A DNA stretch of 43,421 bases from positions 1 to 43,421 of the forward strand of contig JAGOFZ010000003.1 of NCBI GenBank assembly GCA_017996955.1, given 5' to 3'. The stretch comes from Longilinea sp. (GTDB lineage: Bacteria; Chloroflexota; Anaerolineae; Anaerolineales; Anaerolineaceae). The position numbers and the translations under genes are program-made. Under the pieces are notes generated by a model. It saw nothing but the letters and a program-made list of their open reading frames with translations, was not told the DNA's origin and did not search any database. Positions 1-8,681 of this stretch are shown here, in pieces; within the stretch, counting starts at the first letter, position 1; every line of letters begins with the position of its first letter.

Positions 1-7
1 GAAACGA

Positions 8-1933
8 TTGGAAGCAAAGCTGGAACCTTGGATCCGTTCAGCCTGGACTGGAAACCTGCTGGGGTGGGCGGGCATATTATTCTATCTGGTTCAGGCCTGG
101 AGCAATGCCTTTACCCTGCGCTCATCACTGGACGAAGGCAACTTTTTGGTCAAAGGTTACCTTTTCGCGACGGGCATCTTTTCTCCTTATCAGCCTTACG
201 GTCCCTGGGTCAATAAGATGCCGCTTTCGTTTTTGGCTCCAGGCTGGGCCCAAGCCCTGTTTGACCCCGGCTTGCGCACGGGACGATATTTTGCGCTGGC
301 ATTGCAGGTTTTACTGATCCTTGGCCTTTGGCTGCTTATCCGTCGTGAGACCGGGCGCGGCTGGGCTGCTGCAGCCGTTTGGGCGCTGGCCCTTGCCCCA
401 ACCCAGAATAAAATTTACAGCATGGTCATTTCTCAAGGCCTCACAGCTTGTCTGCTGGTCTGGACCTTGTATTTCACTATCGGCGAAAAACGCAATCGGT
501 GGCAGCTCTTAACCGGCAGCATTCTTGCTGGTCTGGTAGTCATGACGCGCGAAAACATGCTCCCGGTAGTGCCCTTCCTGGTGGTTTACGTTTTTCGGCA
601 GCATGGCTGGCGCATGGGCATCGTCGCCTTGATTGGCAGCTTGCTTTCCCTCGGCATTGGTCATGCCATCTTCTGGCCCGATATTTTGCGTAACTGGGCA
701 AAATGGATTCCGGCAGCGGTAACGCCATTTCTTGATCCCTGGCGTGTCCCTACGGCGGGTGAACGTACCTATATCCAGTCTGCCGGCAGTTGGTTTGACC
801 AGCTCCTCATTGCTTTTGAAGGCCTTCGCATCCATTTTGCCGCCCTGGCTGGCGCCTTAGTCGCTGGTTTGCTTTGGCCGCGTCAAAAACAATGGAAGCA
901 GCGCAGTCATTTCCGCGCGGCGCTTGTGTTGCTTGCCCTTCTCATAGTCCTGACCGCAGCACATCTCTGGGCCTCGGTCGGTCAGGATTATTGTGTCTAT
1001 TGTTTTCCGGCTTACCTGGCATTCTTTTCGCCGCTGGGTTTGATCGTAATTGTCTTTGTGCTGGCAAATTTTCAGCCGGTGCTGCCCCGCCGATTATGGC
1101 GTGTGGTGGGTATCCTGGGTGCTGTTTTGATTGTGCTTATCATCACTGTGGGCATCAGCCTGAGCGCCTATTCAGAAATTGCCCGCCTGAGTGCCTATCC
1201 CGCAGTCTCAGACGCACTGTTTCATCTTGAAGTGCCGCGCATGAGCAATGGCGCAATTCAGCCCGGAACAACAGAACTCTGGCAGCTGTTTTCTAATAAA
1301 TTCGGCCTCTCATTTGAAGATACCCGCCTGGTCCTTTTCCCGCGGCTTGTGGCGGGGCTGGCTGGCTTACTGTTCGGCTTGCTAGTCCTTCTTGTCAGCG
1401 CCATTTTGACCCCTGTCCTACAGCGACGACAGCAGCCAGTTTCGTTTTTTGCAGTTGCTTTGATCGCAATGTTACTGCTTGGGACCATCTTCTCTCCAAC
1501 CTCCCTGTTGGCAGGAGGACAGTATTCTTTCGATTGCGAGAGCAATGCCGTAGCCACCTTTGAATCCGCTGGACGCGAACTCTCGCATCGGATCGCCTCC
1601 GATGATCAAATCTACTGGATTGGCAGCGGCGGCGTCTCTCCGGCTGTTTTGCTTTACTTACCGGCAGCTAACATCTACCCGCCGCAGCTTAACGGCTCTT
1701 ACTCCTACCGCTCGGGCGGCGATGCTGATGAACTCTACCGCTATGGCTACTGGAACGAGACCCTGAAGGCCGATTGGATGAATGCTTCCGATATCCTGTT
1801 GGTCGAAACCCGCCTGGTTGAGAAAATGCAGCCCGAACTGGATGCTTATCAATGGCTGCCATCCGGCGCCCCCATATTGATCGCTAATTGCAAGATGCCG
1901 ATTTACCTCAGCGTCTTTGAAAAGAACAGGTAA
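8..1933 (+). CDS. GT-C / GT39-like membrane glycosyltransferase, 5' end uncertain
   Basis: Large polytopic membrane protein (up to 641 residues in this window) with alternating hydrophobic helices from about residue 18 to 500 and a soluble C-terminal part from about 510. An acidic pair, D42-E43, lies just after the first transmembrane helix, the place where GT39/ArnT/PMT-type GT-C enzymes carry their catalytic Asp in the first extracytoplasmic loop. Such enzymes move a sugar from a polyprenyl-phosphate donor to an acceptor outside the membrane; the sugar and acceptor cannot be read here. The frame is open to the left edge of the window, and the first usable start inside is a TTG at 8 with no visible ribosome-binding site, so the true start may lie upstream. 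The stop is followed 3 nt later by the flippase-like gene, implying one transcript. Family placement rests on topology and the DE pair only. Confidence 0.6.
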   Translation: MEAKLEPWIRSAWTGNLLGWAGILFYLVQAWSNAFTLRSSLDEGNFLVKGYLFATGIFSPYQPYGPWVNKMPLSFLAPGWAQALFDPGLRTGRYFALALQVLLILGLWLLIRRETGRGWAAAAVWALALAPTQNKIYSMVISQGLTACLLVWTLYFTIGEKRNRWQLLTGSILAGLVVMTRENMLPVVPFLVVYVFRQHGWRMGIVALIGSLLSLGIGHAIFWPDILRNWAKWIPAAVTPFLDPWRVPTAGERTYIQSAGSWFDQLLIAFEGLRIHFAALAGALVAGLLWPRQKQWKQRSHFRAALVLLALLIVLTAAHLWASVGQDYCVYCFPAYLAFFSPLGLIVIVFVLANFQPVLPRRLWRVVGILGAVLIVLIITVGISLSAYSEIARLSAYPAVSDALFHLEVPRMSNGAIQPGTTELWQLFSNKFGLSFEDTRLVLFPRLVAGLAGLLFGLLVLLVSAILTPVLQRRQQPVSFFAVALIAMLLLGTIFSPTSLLAGGQYSFDCESNAVATFESAGRELSHRIASDDQIYWIGSGGVSPAVLLYLPAANIYPPQLNGSYSYRSGGDADELYRYGYWNETLKADWMNASDILLVETRLVEKMQPELDAYQWLPSGAPILIANCKMPIYLSVFEKNR

Positions 1934-1936
1934 TTC

Positions 1937-2908
1937 ATGACCACACCCGAGACCGAAATAACCCCGCGCCCCCAGCGAAAAATCTCCATTTTGCGCCTGT
2001 TTGGCACCCTTCTTTCCATTGGCCTGCTCATCTGGCTGATTGAGCGTGAGGGGTGGGATGCCATCAAGTCTGCCGTTACAGAAATCTCCTGGTGGAATCT
2101 GGTGCTGGTCCTGTTTCTCACTTTTGTTTCCCGCTTTGCGGTCACCGGTCGCTGGCATGTGCTGCTGCGCTCTGGCGGCGTACCCATTCGGCTGCGAGAA
2201 TCAATCCGCTTGGTGTTCGCTGGTCTATTCGCCTCCAATTTCCTGCCCACCACTGTCGGTGGTGACCTGATTCGATTTGCCGGTGCTGTTCGCCTGCACT
2301 ACGACGCCGCCATCTGCGCTGCCTCGCTCGTGATGGATCGCCTGGTTGGGATGGTGGGCATGTTGACAGTCTTTCCAATTGGCGTGGCCCGCCTCTTGAG
2401 TATGCCTTTGCCGCCGTTACCAGCCGGTGGGTATTCAGGCGGCTTGGCAATGGCCGTGTCTTTGACCGGAATTTGGAAATGGGTTTGGAGCAAAGTTCAA
2501 AAACTCTTCCGCTCCACAATGCACGCTTTGCGGCTTTGGGCCACTCATCCCCGCGACCTCTTCAGCGCCTACTTGTTTACGCTGATACATATGGCCGCTC
2601 TGTTTGCCACAGTTTGGCTCATCCTGCACGATCTGGGTCAGCCCATCAACTTCTGGCAGGTTGCGGGCTTGTGGAGCATCAGCTATCTGGTCACCTTACT
2701 GCCGATTTCAATTAATGGGCTGGGGGTTCAAGAATTGTCCCTGACCTTTTTATTCACCAACTATGGCGGGCTCTCGGTTGAGAGTGTTGCGGTGATGGCC
2801 ATCCTGATTCGGCTGCTGCAGATGGCTGCCAGCCTGCCCGGAGCCATTTTTGTCCCCGCACTGATTCAGCCCGAAGCCCCGCCTGCCGCCCCGGAGACTC
2901 CCGCATGA
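1937..2908 (+). CDS. LPGS_TM / UPF0104 flippase-like membrane protein
   Basis: 323-residue integral membrane protein with about eight hydrophobic segments after a short polar N-terminus. The pattern matches the transmembrane domain of lysylphosphatidylglycerol synthase (UPF0104, the AglD/MprF N-terminal fold). It has a 'FASNFLPTTVGGDLIRF' segment near residues 97-113 and a glycine-rich 'LLPISINGLGVQELSL' segment near 254-269; both regions are characteristic of this family. The aminoacyl-transferase domain of true MprF is absent, so it should not be called a lysyl-PG synthase. Stand-alone members often sit in surface-glycan loci and are suspected, not proven, to move lipids or lipid-linked sugars. 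It overlaps the next gene by 4 nt (ATGA at 2905). A second member of the family is at 28547-29572. Confidence 0.8.
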   Translation: MTTPETEITPRPQRKISILRLFGTLLSIGLLIWLIEREGWDAIKSAVTEISWWNLVLVLFLTFVSRFAVTGRWHVLLRSGGVPIRLRESIRLVFAGLFASNFLPTTVGGDLIRFAGAVRLHYDAAICAASLVMDRLVGMVGMLTVFPIGVARLLSMPLPPLPAGGYSGGLAMAVSLTGIWKWVWSKVQKLFRSTMHALRLWATHPRDLFSAYLFTLIHMAALFATVWLILHDLGQPINFWQVAGLWSISYLVTLLPISINGLGVQELSLTFLFTNYGGLSVESVAVMAILIRLLQMAASLPGAIFVPALIQPEAPPAAPETPA

Positions 2909-4839
2909 AATTACCCCGCCCAATCTGGATTGCACGGCTGAACCTGCTGGTTTCCGTCATCCTTTCAATCCTGACTTTGCTCGAACTCGAAAAATTAGGA
3001 TATGGCTCTGGCGAGCTATTGGGCCACTACGCCCTGCCGCGGCTGATCATGCTGGCGTTCTTTGCCACATTTGGGCTGGTTTGCCTGATTCTGCTGGCGC
3101 TCACCTGGCGCCTTCGCATGGCAGATACTCTGCTGCGCATTTTACAGAAGCTGCCCCGCGCCAAAGCTCTCAATATTGTGGCGTTGGTTCTCGGTGCGCT
3201 GGTTTTGGGCTGGCTCGCTTTTCGCTATGATAACGGCAAGTTCAGCACCCCCGTGATCCGCCTTTGGCTGATCTGGTTCACAGCCATTTTTGGCGCCTTT
3301 TTTATCCAGCGTCTTAAGCCGATGCCCTACGCCCTCGCTCTGGCCTCGGCTTTACTGATAGCTGGGGCCTGGTTCCAAATTCTCACTTTCCTCCCCGGTC
3401 TGACGGATCATCCGCTGTCGTTGGGCTGGTCAGAGGGCAGCCGCTTTTATTATGGCTCGCTGTTCTTTGCCAGACAGATCTATGGGGAAGTTTTACCGAT
3501 TCCCGTCCTGCATCCTGCCCGTTATCTGATGCAGTCCCTCCCCTTTGCTTTTCCCAGCCTTCCCATCCTTGCTCACCGCATCTGGCAGGTGATTTTATGG
3601 GTGGTTTGTAACGCCGCTGCCGCCTGGCTGCTTGTGCGCCGCCTGCGCCTGAATAGTCGCTGGTTGGCCTGGATGGCTGCCTGTTTTGCCTTCCTCTTCT
3701 TTTTTCAAGGCCCTGTCTATTATCATTTGATTTTATGTACGTTGCCCGTCCTGGCCTGGTTTGACAGCCGCCGTCCCTGGCGAACGCTGGTGGTGGTGCT
3801 GTTATCCTCCCTTTGGGCAGGGCTCTGCCGCGTGAACTGGTATGTCGTGCCGGGCGTTCTGGCCGCCACCCTCTACCTGCTGGAGCAGCCTCAGCCGCGC
3901 TTTTCCTGGCGCTATTGGGTTTGGCCTGCGCTCCACGCCATTCTGGGCACCGCTGCCGCCTTACTCTTCAGCACCTTTTACAAATCCATATCGGGCAACT
4001 CGCCCGAGGTCTTTGGCTCGGCCTTTGACTCGCCCTTACTCTGGAATCGCCTCTTCCCAAATACAACCTACCCTTTGGGGATGCTTCTGGGAACAGCAAT
4101 TGCTGTATTGCCGTTCCTGTTGATCATACTCTGGTCTTTTTGGGCCAACCGCCGCGCCTGGCATCCCTTGCGCCTGTTGGGATTGGGCGCCATTCTATTT
4201 GTCTTTCTGGCGGGCGGCGAGGTGGTCAGTCTTAAAATTGGCGGCGGCAGCAATCTTCACAACCTGGACGCTTTTTTGGTGTTTCAGGTGGTCATTGGCC
4301 TCTATCTGATATTTAACCGCTTTGTACCCGATGCGCACCCAATTCCAGCGGCCAAGCTGCAGCCTGCCTGGTGGCTGGCTGGTTTGACGATAGTCATCCC
4401 CTTCTTCCAGATGATTGGCGGCGGGCAGCCTCTCCACCTGCCAGACCGGACGAAAGTGTCCGATGATCTATCTCAATTACAGGTTATGCTAAATCAGGCC
4501 GATGGACCGGTTCTGTTCTTGACTGAACGCCACCTGCTGAGCTTCAAAACCGTCACTGCAGCAGATTTTGAGCCTGAATATGAGAAAGTATTTTTGATGG
4601 AAATGGTCATGTCGGGCAATCAGACCTATCTCGACCACTTCTATTCTGATTTACAGCAGCACCGTTTCGCCCTGATTGTCTCCGAACCGATGAACATGAA
4701 CATGCAGGACGAGCGCTTTGCTTTTGCTGAAGAAAATAATTACTGGGTTCAGCGGGTTGAGCAGCCTGTATCTCAGTATTACCGCATTTTGGATGAATTT
4801 AACGATTCTGGTTTCCACGTCTGGGTCCCCGTGGAGTAG
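2905..4839 (+). CDS. Large polytopic membrane protein, GT-C-like layout, function unknown
   Basis: 644 residues. Hydrophobic helices run from about residue 10 to 500, followed by a soluble tail of roughly 130 residues rich in charged and aromatic positions. I do not recognise a named family with certainty. The layout (many helices then a soluble C-terminal domain, with an acidic residue E177 in a loop after a helix, followed by an aromatic stretch) is compatible with a GT-C glycosyltransferase, but there is no clear DE or DD pair. It is translationally coupled to the upstream flippase-like gene by an ATGA overlap and is followed 2 nt later by another large membrane protein, so the four genes from 8 to 6815 probably act in one surface-glycan process. 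It could instead be an O-antigen ligase- or polymerase-like protein. Confidence 0.55.
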   Translation: MKLPRPIWIARLNLLVSVILSILTLLELEKLGYGSGELLGHYALPRLIMLAFFATFGLVCLILLALTWRLRMADTLLRILQKLPRAKALNIVALVLGALVLGWLAFRYDNGKFSTPVIRLWLIWFTAIFGAFFIQRLKPMPYALALASALLIAGAWFQILTFLPGLTDHPLSLGWSEGSRFYYGSLFFARQIYGEVLPIPVLHPARYLMQSLPFAFPSLPILAHRIWQVILWVVCNAAAAWLLVRRLRLNSRWLAWMAACFAFLFFFQGPVYYHLILCTLPVLAWFDSRRPWRTLVVVLLSSLWAGLCRVNWYVVPGVLAATLYLLEQPQPRFSWRYWVWPALHAILGTAAALLFSTFYKSISGNSPEVFGSAFDSPLLWNRLFPNTTYPLGMLLGTAIAVLPFLLIILWSFWANRRAWHPLRLLGLGAILFVFLAGGEVVSLKIGGGSNLHNLDAFLVFQVVIGLYLIFNRFVPDAHPIPAAKLQPAWWLAGLTIVIPFFQMIGGGQPLHLPDRTKVSDDLSQLQVMLNQADGPVLFLTERHLLSFKTVTAADFEPEYEKVFLMEMVMSGNQTYLDHFYSDLQQHRFALIVSEPMNMNMQDERFAFAEENNYWVQRVEQPVSQYYRILDEFNDSGFHVWVPVE

Positions 4840-4841
4840 TT

Positions 4842-6815
4842 ATGCTGGATCTGCTCGTTCTGGGTATTTGGGCCTTATTCTGGGGGCTGGGCGGCATCTG
4901 GTTGGCGGCCGCTGCCTTTCGACTGACGCGCAGTGAACAGTTTCTGGTCGGTCTGGTCCTGGGGCTTACGCTTGAGACCTTGCTGGCAAATATTCTTGGG
5001 CGCTTCATCTCGCCTGCGCCAGCTTTTTTGATAGCTGCCGGCTTAACTTTTTTGCTAGGCGCCATTTTTATTGTTTTCAAAAACGGCTGGCGCGCTTTGT
5101 ACCATTTCCCATTGGACTGGCGTGCGGCTCTTGCGCTCCTCGTCATCACCGGCATATTTACTCAAATTGGCCGGGGCCTGGCAATTTTTGATGATTATGC
5201 TCACCTTCCTACCACCTCTTTACTGGCTGCCGGCAGTCTGCCGCTAAAGTTCGCCCTGAACCCCGATGCCCCCTATACCTATCATTACTTCTTGATGCTA
5301 TTTGCCGCCCAGATCACCCGTCTGGGTGATCTGGCTGTCTGGTTTGCCCTGGACCTCAGTCGGGCATTTGCTTTTGGCCTCACAATTGTTTTGGCATTCA
5401 TCTGGTCGCGCCGCATAACCCGTGGCATTCCTGCCGGCATTCTTGGCGCTCTGACAGTCCTTTTTGCCGGAGGCTCCCGCTGGCTGGCGTTGCTGTTCCC
5501 CGGCGGTTGGCTGGAAAACGCTTCCGCTCAGATGACGATGGTTGGCAGTGGCAGTGCCAGTGGCTCCACTTTTGCTACTGCCTTGACCGGCCCTTGGGCA
5601 ATTGAAGGCGGCGCCTCGCTGGATTTTCCTTTCGCTTTTGTGAACGGTGTTTTGCAGCCCGGTGTTCTGTCCATGCTGGGTCCCAATAGCACCTTTTTGC
5701 TGGCGCTCACCTTTACACTGCTGTTAACCTACAATCGTTGGCGGTCTTGGGTTGGAGCGATTCCAGTAGTTATCTGGGTGGCAGCTTTTAGCTTGTTAAC
5801 CGAGTCCGGCATTCTTTTGGGTCTTGCGGGCTGGGGCCTGGTGCTGGTCACGGTATTAATTAAACAACGCAATTGGCGCATACCTGCCGCCCTGTTAACC
5901 TGGCTGTTGGCCTGGCTCACTGGAACACTGCTGGGTGCCTTCCAGGGCGGCGCCCTGGCACAGATTATCCTCGATGCTTTTGGCAAATCATCTGCCGCGG
6001 CCTATCAGACCGTGGGTTTCCAGTTTGCCTGGCCCCCCATTTTAGTTTCCACGCATCTTGGCGCGCTTGACTTATCCCAGCCCGCCACGTTGCTTCTGGC
6101 GATCATCGAAGCCGGTCCGCTAATTTTCATCCTCCCCTTGACCATGTTCTGGGGTTGGAAGGCTCTGCGCGCGGGCCGCTGGTATGAAGCTGCCTTGATC
6201 ACTTCAGGGTTATTGTCGTTAGGCGTCATTTTCGTCCAGTTCGCTGGCTCAACCGGCATCCGCAACACTGCCCGGTTGTATGAGTTTATGACGCTGAGCC
6301 TGGTCTATGCCGTCCCCTTGGGCTGGCTGTGGGCGCAGCGGCAGGGTTGGCTGCGCAAAACCATAGCCTTGTCTGCGCTCTGTATCGCTTCTCTGGGTGG
6401 GCTGGTCGTCTTTGGCGTGGAATTGACCGCCATGCCTAGCCCGACACAATCATATTATCTCAATGACCTCGATGCCGTGATGATGTCACGGTACTGGGAT
6501 AAGTTAGAGCCCGACGCCCTGGTTTTTGATCCGCTGCCCAACCGGTCCCCGGTTTTGTTCGCCCGTTACACCAACGCCGCCCAAACCTGGTACGCCTACA
6601 AACCCGAATGGCTGGCGCTGAAGACTAACCCGAACCCGGTCGCTTTACATGCTGCCGGTTATGACTACCTCTATCTGGATTCGACCTATTGGGAAGAACT
6701 CAGCCCGACCGTTCAGGCCAGTATTTCTGATGGCTGCGCCCAACAGATCGATCAAATTGAAGACTGGCGCCACGATACCCGTTGGCTGTACGACCTGCGA
6801 GCCTGCGGCGAATAA
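4842..6815 (+). CDS. Large polytopic membrane protein, possible divergent DUF2298 relative
   Basis: 657 residues, mostly transmembrane to about residue 540, with a soluble C-terminal part. Not confidently assigned. Two features recall the DUF2298 proteins encoded at 34444-42922: an acidic/His loop ('DDYAH', about residues 115-119) followed some 25 residues later by a tyrosine-rich 'PYTYHYF' stretch at the start of a helix, and a C-terminal domain that appears to combine a 'DALVFDP' strand with a 'GYDYLYLDS' strand, much as the DUF2298 tails have 'SPVIVEG' and 'YNASYIIVG'. If so, it is a cryptic member of the same enzyme group. It starts 2 nt after the upstream stop, so it belongs to the same operon. 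Downstream there is a short gap with a new promoter. The homology is my inference from motif order. Confidence 0.5.
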   Translation: MLDLLVLGIWALFWGLGGIWLAAAAFRLTRSEQFLVGLVLGLTLETLLANILGRFISPAPAFLIAAGLTFLLGAIFIVFKNGWRALYHFPLDWRAALALLVITGIFTQIGRGLAIFDDYAHLPTTSLLAAGSLPLKFALNPDAPYTYHYFLMLFAAQITRLGDLAVWFALDLSRAFAFGLTIVLAFIWSRRITRGIPAGILGALTVLFAGGSRWLALLFPGGWLENASAQMTMVGSGSASGSTFATALTGPWAIEGGASLDFPFAFVNGVLQPGVLSMLGPNSTFLLALTFTLLLTYNRWRSWVGAIPVVIWVAAFSLLTESGILLGLAGWGLVLVTVLIKQRNWRIPAALLTWLLAWLTGTLLGAFQGGALAQIILDAFGKSSAAAYQTVGFQFAWPPILVSTHLGALDLSQPATLLLAIIEAGPLIFILPLTMFWGWKALRAGRWYEAALITSGLLSLGVIFVQFAGSTGIRNTARLYEFMTLSLVYAVPLGWLWAQRQGWLRKTIALSALCIASLGGLVVFGVELTAMPSPTQSYYLNDLDAVMMSRYWDKLEPDALVFDPLPNRSPVLFARYTNAAQTWYAYKPEWLALKTNPNPVALHAAGYDYLYLDSTYWEELSPTVQASISDGCAQQIDQIEDWRHDTRWLYDLRACGE

Positions 6816-6860
6816 CCAAACCGCTTACCCAACAGAATTGTAAGCACTGGTCATAAGGGA

Positions 6861-6871
6861 TGGGGTATAAT
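6861..6871 (+). promoter_or_regulatory. -10 box upstream of the ABC exporter genes
   Basis: The 78-bp gap between the membrane-protein operon and the first ABC gene contains a perfect TATAAT at 6866-6871. No good -35 lies at 16-18 nt; a TTGTAA at 6838 is 22 nt away. Transcription from about 6878 would give a leader of about 16 nt that still contains an AGGTG ribosome-binding site at 6884-6888. A promoter is plausible on position; the missing -35 keeps confidence low. Confidence 0.4.
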
Positions 6872-6893
6872 CCTTTTTTGCACAGGTGCCAAA

Positions 6894-8672
6894 ATGAACA
6901 TTGCGGAATTTCGTATAGCAAAAGAATACCGGACCGATCAGCGCGGACCGGTGCGTTGGGTTTTTTCTCATGCCATCCGGCAGTGGCCATTATTGCTGAT
7001 GGCATTATTTGGTGCAGTAGGCAATGCCGCCTTAGCGGCAGTCCTGCCTATTTTGATGGGTGAGGCCTTTAATCTGGTGCTATCTGGTTCGCCAGACCTC
7101 ACTCGACTGGGTCAGATTGCGATCACGCTGGCTATTTCTCAGCTCATTCGTGGCGTTATCCAGTTCAGCCGTAATTTCGGTTTTGAATGGATTGCTCAGC
7201 GTGTTGAGCGGGATGTTCGTGACGAACTCTACATCAATCTGCTTGGCAAGAGCATGACCTTCCACAACTTGCAGTCGGTGGGTGATACCATGTCTCGCGC
7301 CACCAACGATGTTCGAGAAGTCAATTATCTTTTCAGCCCTGGCATGGCCCAGGTGCTCGGCTCGTTGAACTTCTTGATCATGCCGCTGATCTTTGCACCG
7401 CGCTATCACCCCACGCTGATTCTCACGCCGTTGATTTTTGTGATTCTGTATTACTTTGCCCTGCGCAATTACCTGGGGCAGCTCCGTCCCGTTACTGACC
7501 GGGTTCGGGCGACCTTTGGACAATTAAACACGCGTCTCTCTGAGGCCTTGGATGGTATTGAGACGGTCAAGGGCTCAGCTCAGGAAGATGCCGAAGTGGC
7601 CCGGTTTAGCGCCAATGCTTCCAGCTACCGCAGTGCCGTAGTGCGTCAGGGTGATGTTGAGGCGCGCTTTATTCCCCTCTTGCTGCTGACCCTGGCTCTG
7701 GGTTTTGGCCTGCTGCACGCTCTGATCCTGTTTCGCCAGGGCATTTTGGATGTTGGTCAGGTCGTGGCATATTTTGGTCTGCTGTTGATGCTCGATTTTC
7801 CGACCTTTGCCTCCATGTGGGCGTATTCGCGCATTTCCCTGGGTCTGGCAGGGGCTCGCCGCATTTTAGACCTTATGCATCGCGAAACCTATCTGGACGA
7901 GAACGTCTCCGGTCACCAGGCGCAAATGCGCGGCGAAGTTGAGTTTGAGGAGGTCTGTTTTGCCTACCCCCAACAAAACAACGCCGAAACCGATGCGTGT
8001 GATGATGGCATTCTGCAGCACATTTCTTTTCGTGTCAAACCAGGGCAGACCGTCGCTATTGTGGGCCAAACAGGCACTGGCAAGACAACCCTGGTGCGCC
8101 TGATCAATCGCATCTACGATTCAACCTCGGGTACGGTGCGCGTGGATGGTTTGGATGTGCGAGATTGGAATCTGGCAGTACTCCGGCAGCAAATTTCCAT
8201 CATCGAGCAGGATGTATTTCTTTTTTCCCGCACCATTGCCGAGAATATTGCTTTTGGCAAACCCGATGCTACCCAGGAGCAAATTGAAGCCGCTGCTCGC
8301 GCCGCTCAGGCCCATGAATTTATCACGGGCTTTAGCGAAGGATACCAAACCGCCGTGGGGGAGCGCGGCGTAACATTATCCGGTGGTCAGCGTCAGCGCA
8401 TTGCTCTGGCGCGCGCGTTCCTGACCGACCCGCGTATCCTGATTCTGGATGACTCCACCAGTGCCATTGACAGTGCCACTGAAGATAAAATCCAGCGCGC
8501 AATTTACACCGCCGCCCGCGGCCGCACCACCTTCATCATCACCCATCGCCTTTCACAAATCCGGTGGGCCGATTTGATCCTGGTCCTGCGCCGTGGCCAA
8601 TTGGTTGCCACAGGCAGCCACGATGAACTCATGAAAACTTCGGCAGCCTACCGCCGGATTTTTAGCGAATAG
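6894..8672 (+). CDS. ABC exporter half-transporter with degenerate Walker B (heterodimer subunit 1)
   Basis: 592-residue type I ABC exporter: a six-helix transmembrane domain (about residues 20-310) fused to a nucleotide-binding domain. Visible motifs are Walker A with K397, signature LSGGQ at 495-499, Walker B ending D519-D520, and an H-loop 'THRLS'. The residue after the Walker B Asp, normally the catalytic Glu, is Asp520. This substitution is typical of one subunit of heterodimeric exporters (TM287/288, BmrC/D type), where it forms a poorly hydrolysing site. The partner at 8682 has the canonical Glu and an altered signature, which fits exactly. Substrate unknown; lipids, lipid-linked glycans or drugs are all possible for the family. 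The ATG is preceded by AGGTG 5 nt upstream. A TATAAT box precedes the gene. The stop lies 9 nt before the partner. Confidence 0.9.
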   Translation: MNIAEFRIAKEYRTDQRGPVRWVFSHAIRQWPLLLMALFGAVGNAALAAVLPILMGEAFNLVLSGSPDLTRLGQIAITLAISQLIRGVIQFSRNFGFEWIAQRVERDVRDELYINLLGKSMTFHNLQSVGDTMSRATNDVREVNYLFSPGMAQVLGSLNFLIMPLIFAPRYHPTLILTPLIFVILYYFALRNYLGQLRPVTDRVRATFGQLNTRLSEALDGIETVKGSAQEDAEVARFSANASSYRSAVVRQGDVEARFIPLLLLTLALGFGLLHALILFRQGILDVGQVVAYFGLLLMLDFPTFASMWAYSRISLGLAGARRILDLMHRETYLDENVSGHQAQMRGEVEFEEVCFAYPQQNNAETDACDDGILQHISFRVKPGQTVAIVGQTGTGKTTLVRLINRIYDSTSGTVRVDGLDVRDWNLAVLRQQISIIEQDVFLFSRTIAENIAFGKPDATQEQIEAAARAAQAHEFITGFSEGYQTAVGERGVTLSGGQRQRIALARAFLTDPRILILDDSTSAIDSATEDKIQRAIYTAARGRTTFIITHRLSQIRWADLILVLRRGQLVATGSHDELMKTSAAYRRIFSE

Positions 8673-8681
8673 AGGAATCAG

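Noticed and set aside
1937-2908. Annotation as lysylphosphatidylglycerol synthase
   Set aside because: Only the membrane domain is present; the aminoacyl-transferase domain needed for that reaction is missing.
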